From assembly GCA_947311125.1 (NCBI GenBank), contig CAMZKI010000180.1, positions 1 through 7,680 on the forward strand: a DNA stretch of 7,680 nt, written 5' to 3'. The DNA is from an uncultured Chlorobiota bacterium (GTDB taxonomy: Bacteria > Bacteroidota > Bacteroidia > Bacteroidales > JAADGE01). A program made the position numbers and the translations under genes. Under the pieces are notes generated by a model that was not told the origin of the DNA, ran no database searches, and worked only from the letters and a program-made list of their open reading frames with translations. Of this stretch, positions 6,458-7,680 are shown piece after piece; position 1 is the first letter of the stretch; each line of letters starts with the position of its first letter.

Positions 6458-7138
6458 ATGCCCGAAATTCTATACGAAGACAATCACATTATTATCGTAA
6501 ATAAAAAATGCGGAGAAATTGTTCAGGGCGATAAAACCGGAGACAAAACACTTGCCGATGTCGTTAAAAAATATATAAAACAAAAATACAACAAACCGGG
6601 TGATGTTTTTCTCGGTATTACACACCGGCTCGACCGCCCCACAAGCGGAATCGTAATTTTTGCACGTACAAGCAAAGCTCTGTCTCGATTAAATAAAATG
6701 TTTGCAGAACAAGAAATTCATAAAAGCTATATCGCCGTAGTAAACAACAAGCCGCCGAAATTAAAAGATACAATAACACATTATTTGGTCAGAAACCGAA
6801 AACAAAACAAGTCGTATGCTTACGATAAAGAAGTAAAAAACGCTAAAAAAGCAAACTTAACTTATGAACTTATCGGCAATTCAAAAGATTATTACTTACT
6901 TAAAATACACCTTCATACCGGAAGGCATCACCAAATAAGAGCACAGCTCGCAAAATTAAATTGTTACATAAAAGGCGATTTAAAATACGGATTTCCGCGT
7001 TCAAATCCTAACGGCGGCATCCATTTGCATTCATACAAAGTTGAGTTTATTCATCCGGTAAAAAAAGAACCTGTTGCGATTACGGCAAACCCGCCCGATG
7101 ATATTTTATGGAATTATTTTGCCGGTATTTTAGACTGA
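6458..7138 (+). CDS. RluA-family RNA pseudouridine synthase
   Basis: This 226-residue enzyme would convert specific uridines in rRNA or tRNA to pseudouridine. It shows the family's first block, LYEDNHIIIVNKKCGEIVQ (5-23), the catalytic motif HRLDRPTSG (56-64) with Asp59, KSYIAVV (89-95), the RNA-binding block LHTGRHHQIRAQL (152-164), GDLKYG (173-178) and a C-terminal LHSYKVEFIHP (190-200). All key residues are present. There is no N-terminal S4 domain, so it is the short, single-domain form. The RNA target cannot be assigned from this. The ATG at 6458 follows the previous stop codon by one base, so translational coupling is likely. The stop codon TGA (7136-7138) touches the A run used as the T tract of the opposing terminator. 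Confidence 0.93.
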   Translation: MPEILYEDNHIIIVNKKCGEIVQGDKTGDKTLADVVKKYIKQKYNKPGDVFLGITHRLDRPTSGIVIFARTSKALSRLNKMFAEQEIHKSYIAVVNNKPPKLKDTITHYLVRNRKQNKSYAYDKEVKNAKKANLTYELIGNSKDYYLLKIHLHTGRHHQIRAQLAKLNCYIKGDLKYGFPRSNPNGGIHLHSYKVEFIHPVKKEPVAITANPPDDILWNYFAGILD

Positions 7139-7166
7139 AAAAGGTCGTAAAATAAAATTCACGACC
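7138..7166 (-). terminator. Rho-independent terminator for the collagen-like gene
   Basis: On the - strand, GGTCGT (7166-7161) pairs with ACGACC (7148-7143) around a 12-base AT-rich loop, followed by five Ts (7142-7138). It lies 27 bases past the stop codon of the collagen-like gene. On the + strand the stem is followed by CTTAACTTTCTTAT, so it may also weakly stop pseudouridine synthase transcripts. Confidence 0.75.
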
Positions 7167-7193
7167 CTTAACTTTCTTATAAAGTGTTTGTTT

Positions 7194-7680
7194 TTACGGT
7201 TCAATACCGAAATAAGCACAAACATCGTAATAATTGTTAACATCAACACCCGCACGGTCTAAATTATATAAAATTTCTTGTTTAGAATTTGCGGATTTGC
7301 TTGAGGTTGAAGCAGGAATCAGCACATACCTGAATTTAGCTCCCGCATTGGGCGTATAATTATGATCGGCTCTAAACCACCATTTTATTTTACCGTCTTG
7401 CATATTAAAATTCACACTTACCGTTCCTCCGTCCTGAAAGGTAAAGGGCAAAGCATAAATAAATTGTCCGGTTCCCGTCCAATCTGTGTATGACAATAGA
7501 ACTCCTGTATTCATAAAATCAGTTGTAATTGCTGCTTCATCTGCCGTAAATTCACCGTAAACAGCATTTGTTGCCGACCAAGTCGGCGTAATCCAAGCCG
7601 AGGCAGTTACATTTGCATTTCCGTCTTGCCCGTCGGTTCCGTCAACACCGTCGATACCGTTTGTCCCGTCTTTTCCGTCG
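7194..7680 (-). CDS. Collagen-like repeat protein, C-terminal part (N-terminus beyond the window)
   Basis: The frame stays open from the right edge down to TAA at 7194-7196, giving 161 residues. The Met at 7512-7514 is internal, not a start. The visible part begins with Gly-x-Asp collagen triplets (about 7 triplets, 7620-7680) and passes into a 140-residue globular domain starting NANVTASAWITPTW. That domain is rich in aromatics and beta-strand pattern, with WWFRADHNYTPNAGAKFRY and a closing YYDVCAYFGIEP. Bacteroidota encode many proteins of this plan, a short collagen-like stalk followed by a globular domain, often with a lipoprotein signal at the missing N-terminus; the last point is expectation, not seen. 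It is probably surface-exposed or periplasmic. Function is unknown. It is convergent with the pseudouridine synthase and has its own terminator. Confidence 0.75.
   Translation of the reverse strand, partial: DGKDGTNGIDGVDGTDGQDGNANVTASAWITPTWSATNAVYGEFTADEAAITTDFMNTGVLLSYTDWTGTGQFIYALPFTFQDGGTVSVNFNMQDGKIKWWFRADHNYTPNAGAKFRYVLIPASTSSKSANSKQEILYNLDRAGVDVNNYYDVCAYFGIEP
7620..7680 (-). repeat. Gly-x-Asp collagen triplet repeat, 9-base period, running off the right edge
   Basis: Read on the - strand, successive 9-base units encode Gly-x-Asp or Gly-x-Asn: GKD, GTN, GID, GVD, GTD, GQD, then GNA. On the + strand this appears as a recurring CCGTC/ACCGTC pattern every nine bases. It is more GC-rich than its surroundings. 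Nearly every third-position residue is Asp, where vertebrate collagen would have Pro/Hyp, as in bacterial collagen-like stalks. The full repeat number cannot be known from this window. Confidence 0.8.

Overview
The window looks like a chromosomal segment of a low-GC member of the Bacteroidota. Four things point there: a secreted protein ending in a type IX secretion (T9SS) type-A sorting domain; a GSCFA-family protein; a collagen-like repeat protein of the sort common in this phylum; and a perfect copy of the Bacteroidota -7 promoter element (TAnnTTTG) with a TTTG -33 box, together with no clear Shine-Dalgarno sites. No phage, IS, CRISPR, tRNA or rRNA signal was seen.

Layout. Positions 1-201 are non-coding, T-tract rich, and end in a strong hairpin terminator (151-176) for a + strand transcript entering from the left. 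A GSCFA-domain protein (202-1215, - strand) follows. It is divergent from a large secreted lipase-like hydrolase (start re-assigned to 1299, end 4313, + strand) with a signal peptide, alpha/beta-hydrolase core, three cadherin/Ig-like repeats and a T9SS sorting tail. Next on the + strand is a six-helix membrane histidine kinase (4394-5785). Its start is problematic: only a TTG codon is in frame, while an ATG 14 bases upstream would be in frame if one more A were present. After an 80-base gap with a hairpin abutting the start codon comes a GNAT-fold, FeeM-like acyltransferase candidate (5866-6456). One base later begins an RluA-family pseudouridine synthase (6458-7138). A - strand terminator (7138-7166) then closes a convergent collagen-like protein, which enters from the right edge and ends at 7194.

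How the genes relate. Only the acyltransferase/pseudouridine synthase pair is spaced like an operon. The hydrolase appears to have its own promoter in the divergent gap with the GSCFA gene. The histidine kinase has no response regulator beside it. Nothing here forms an obvious new multi-gene system. The best leads are the two start-site anomalies, the hairpin at the acyltransferase start, and the acyltransferase itself.
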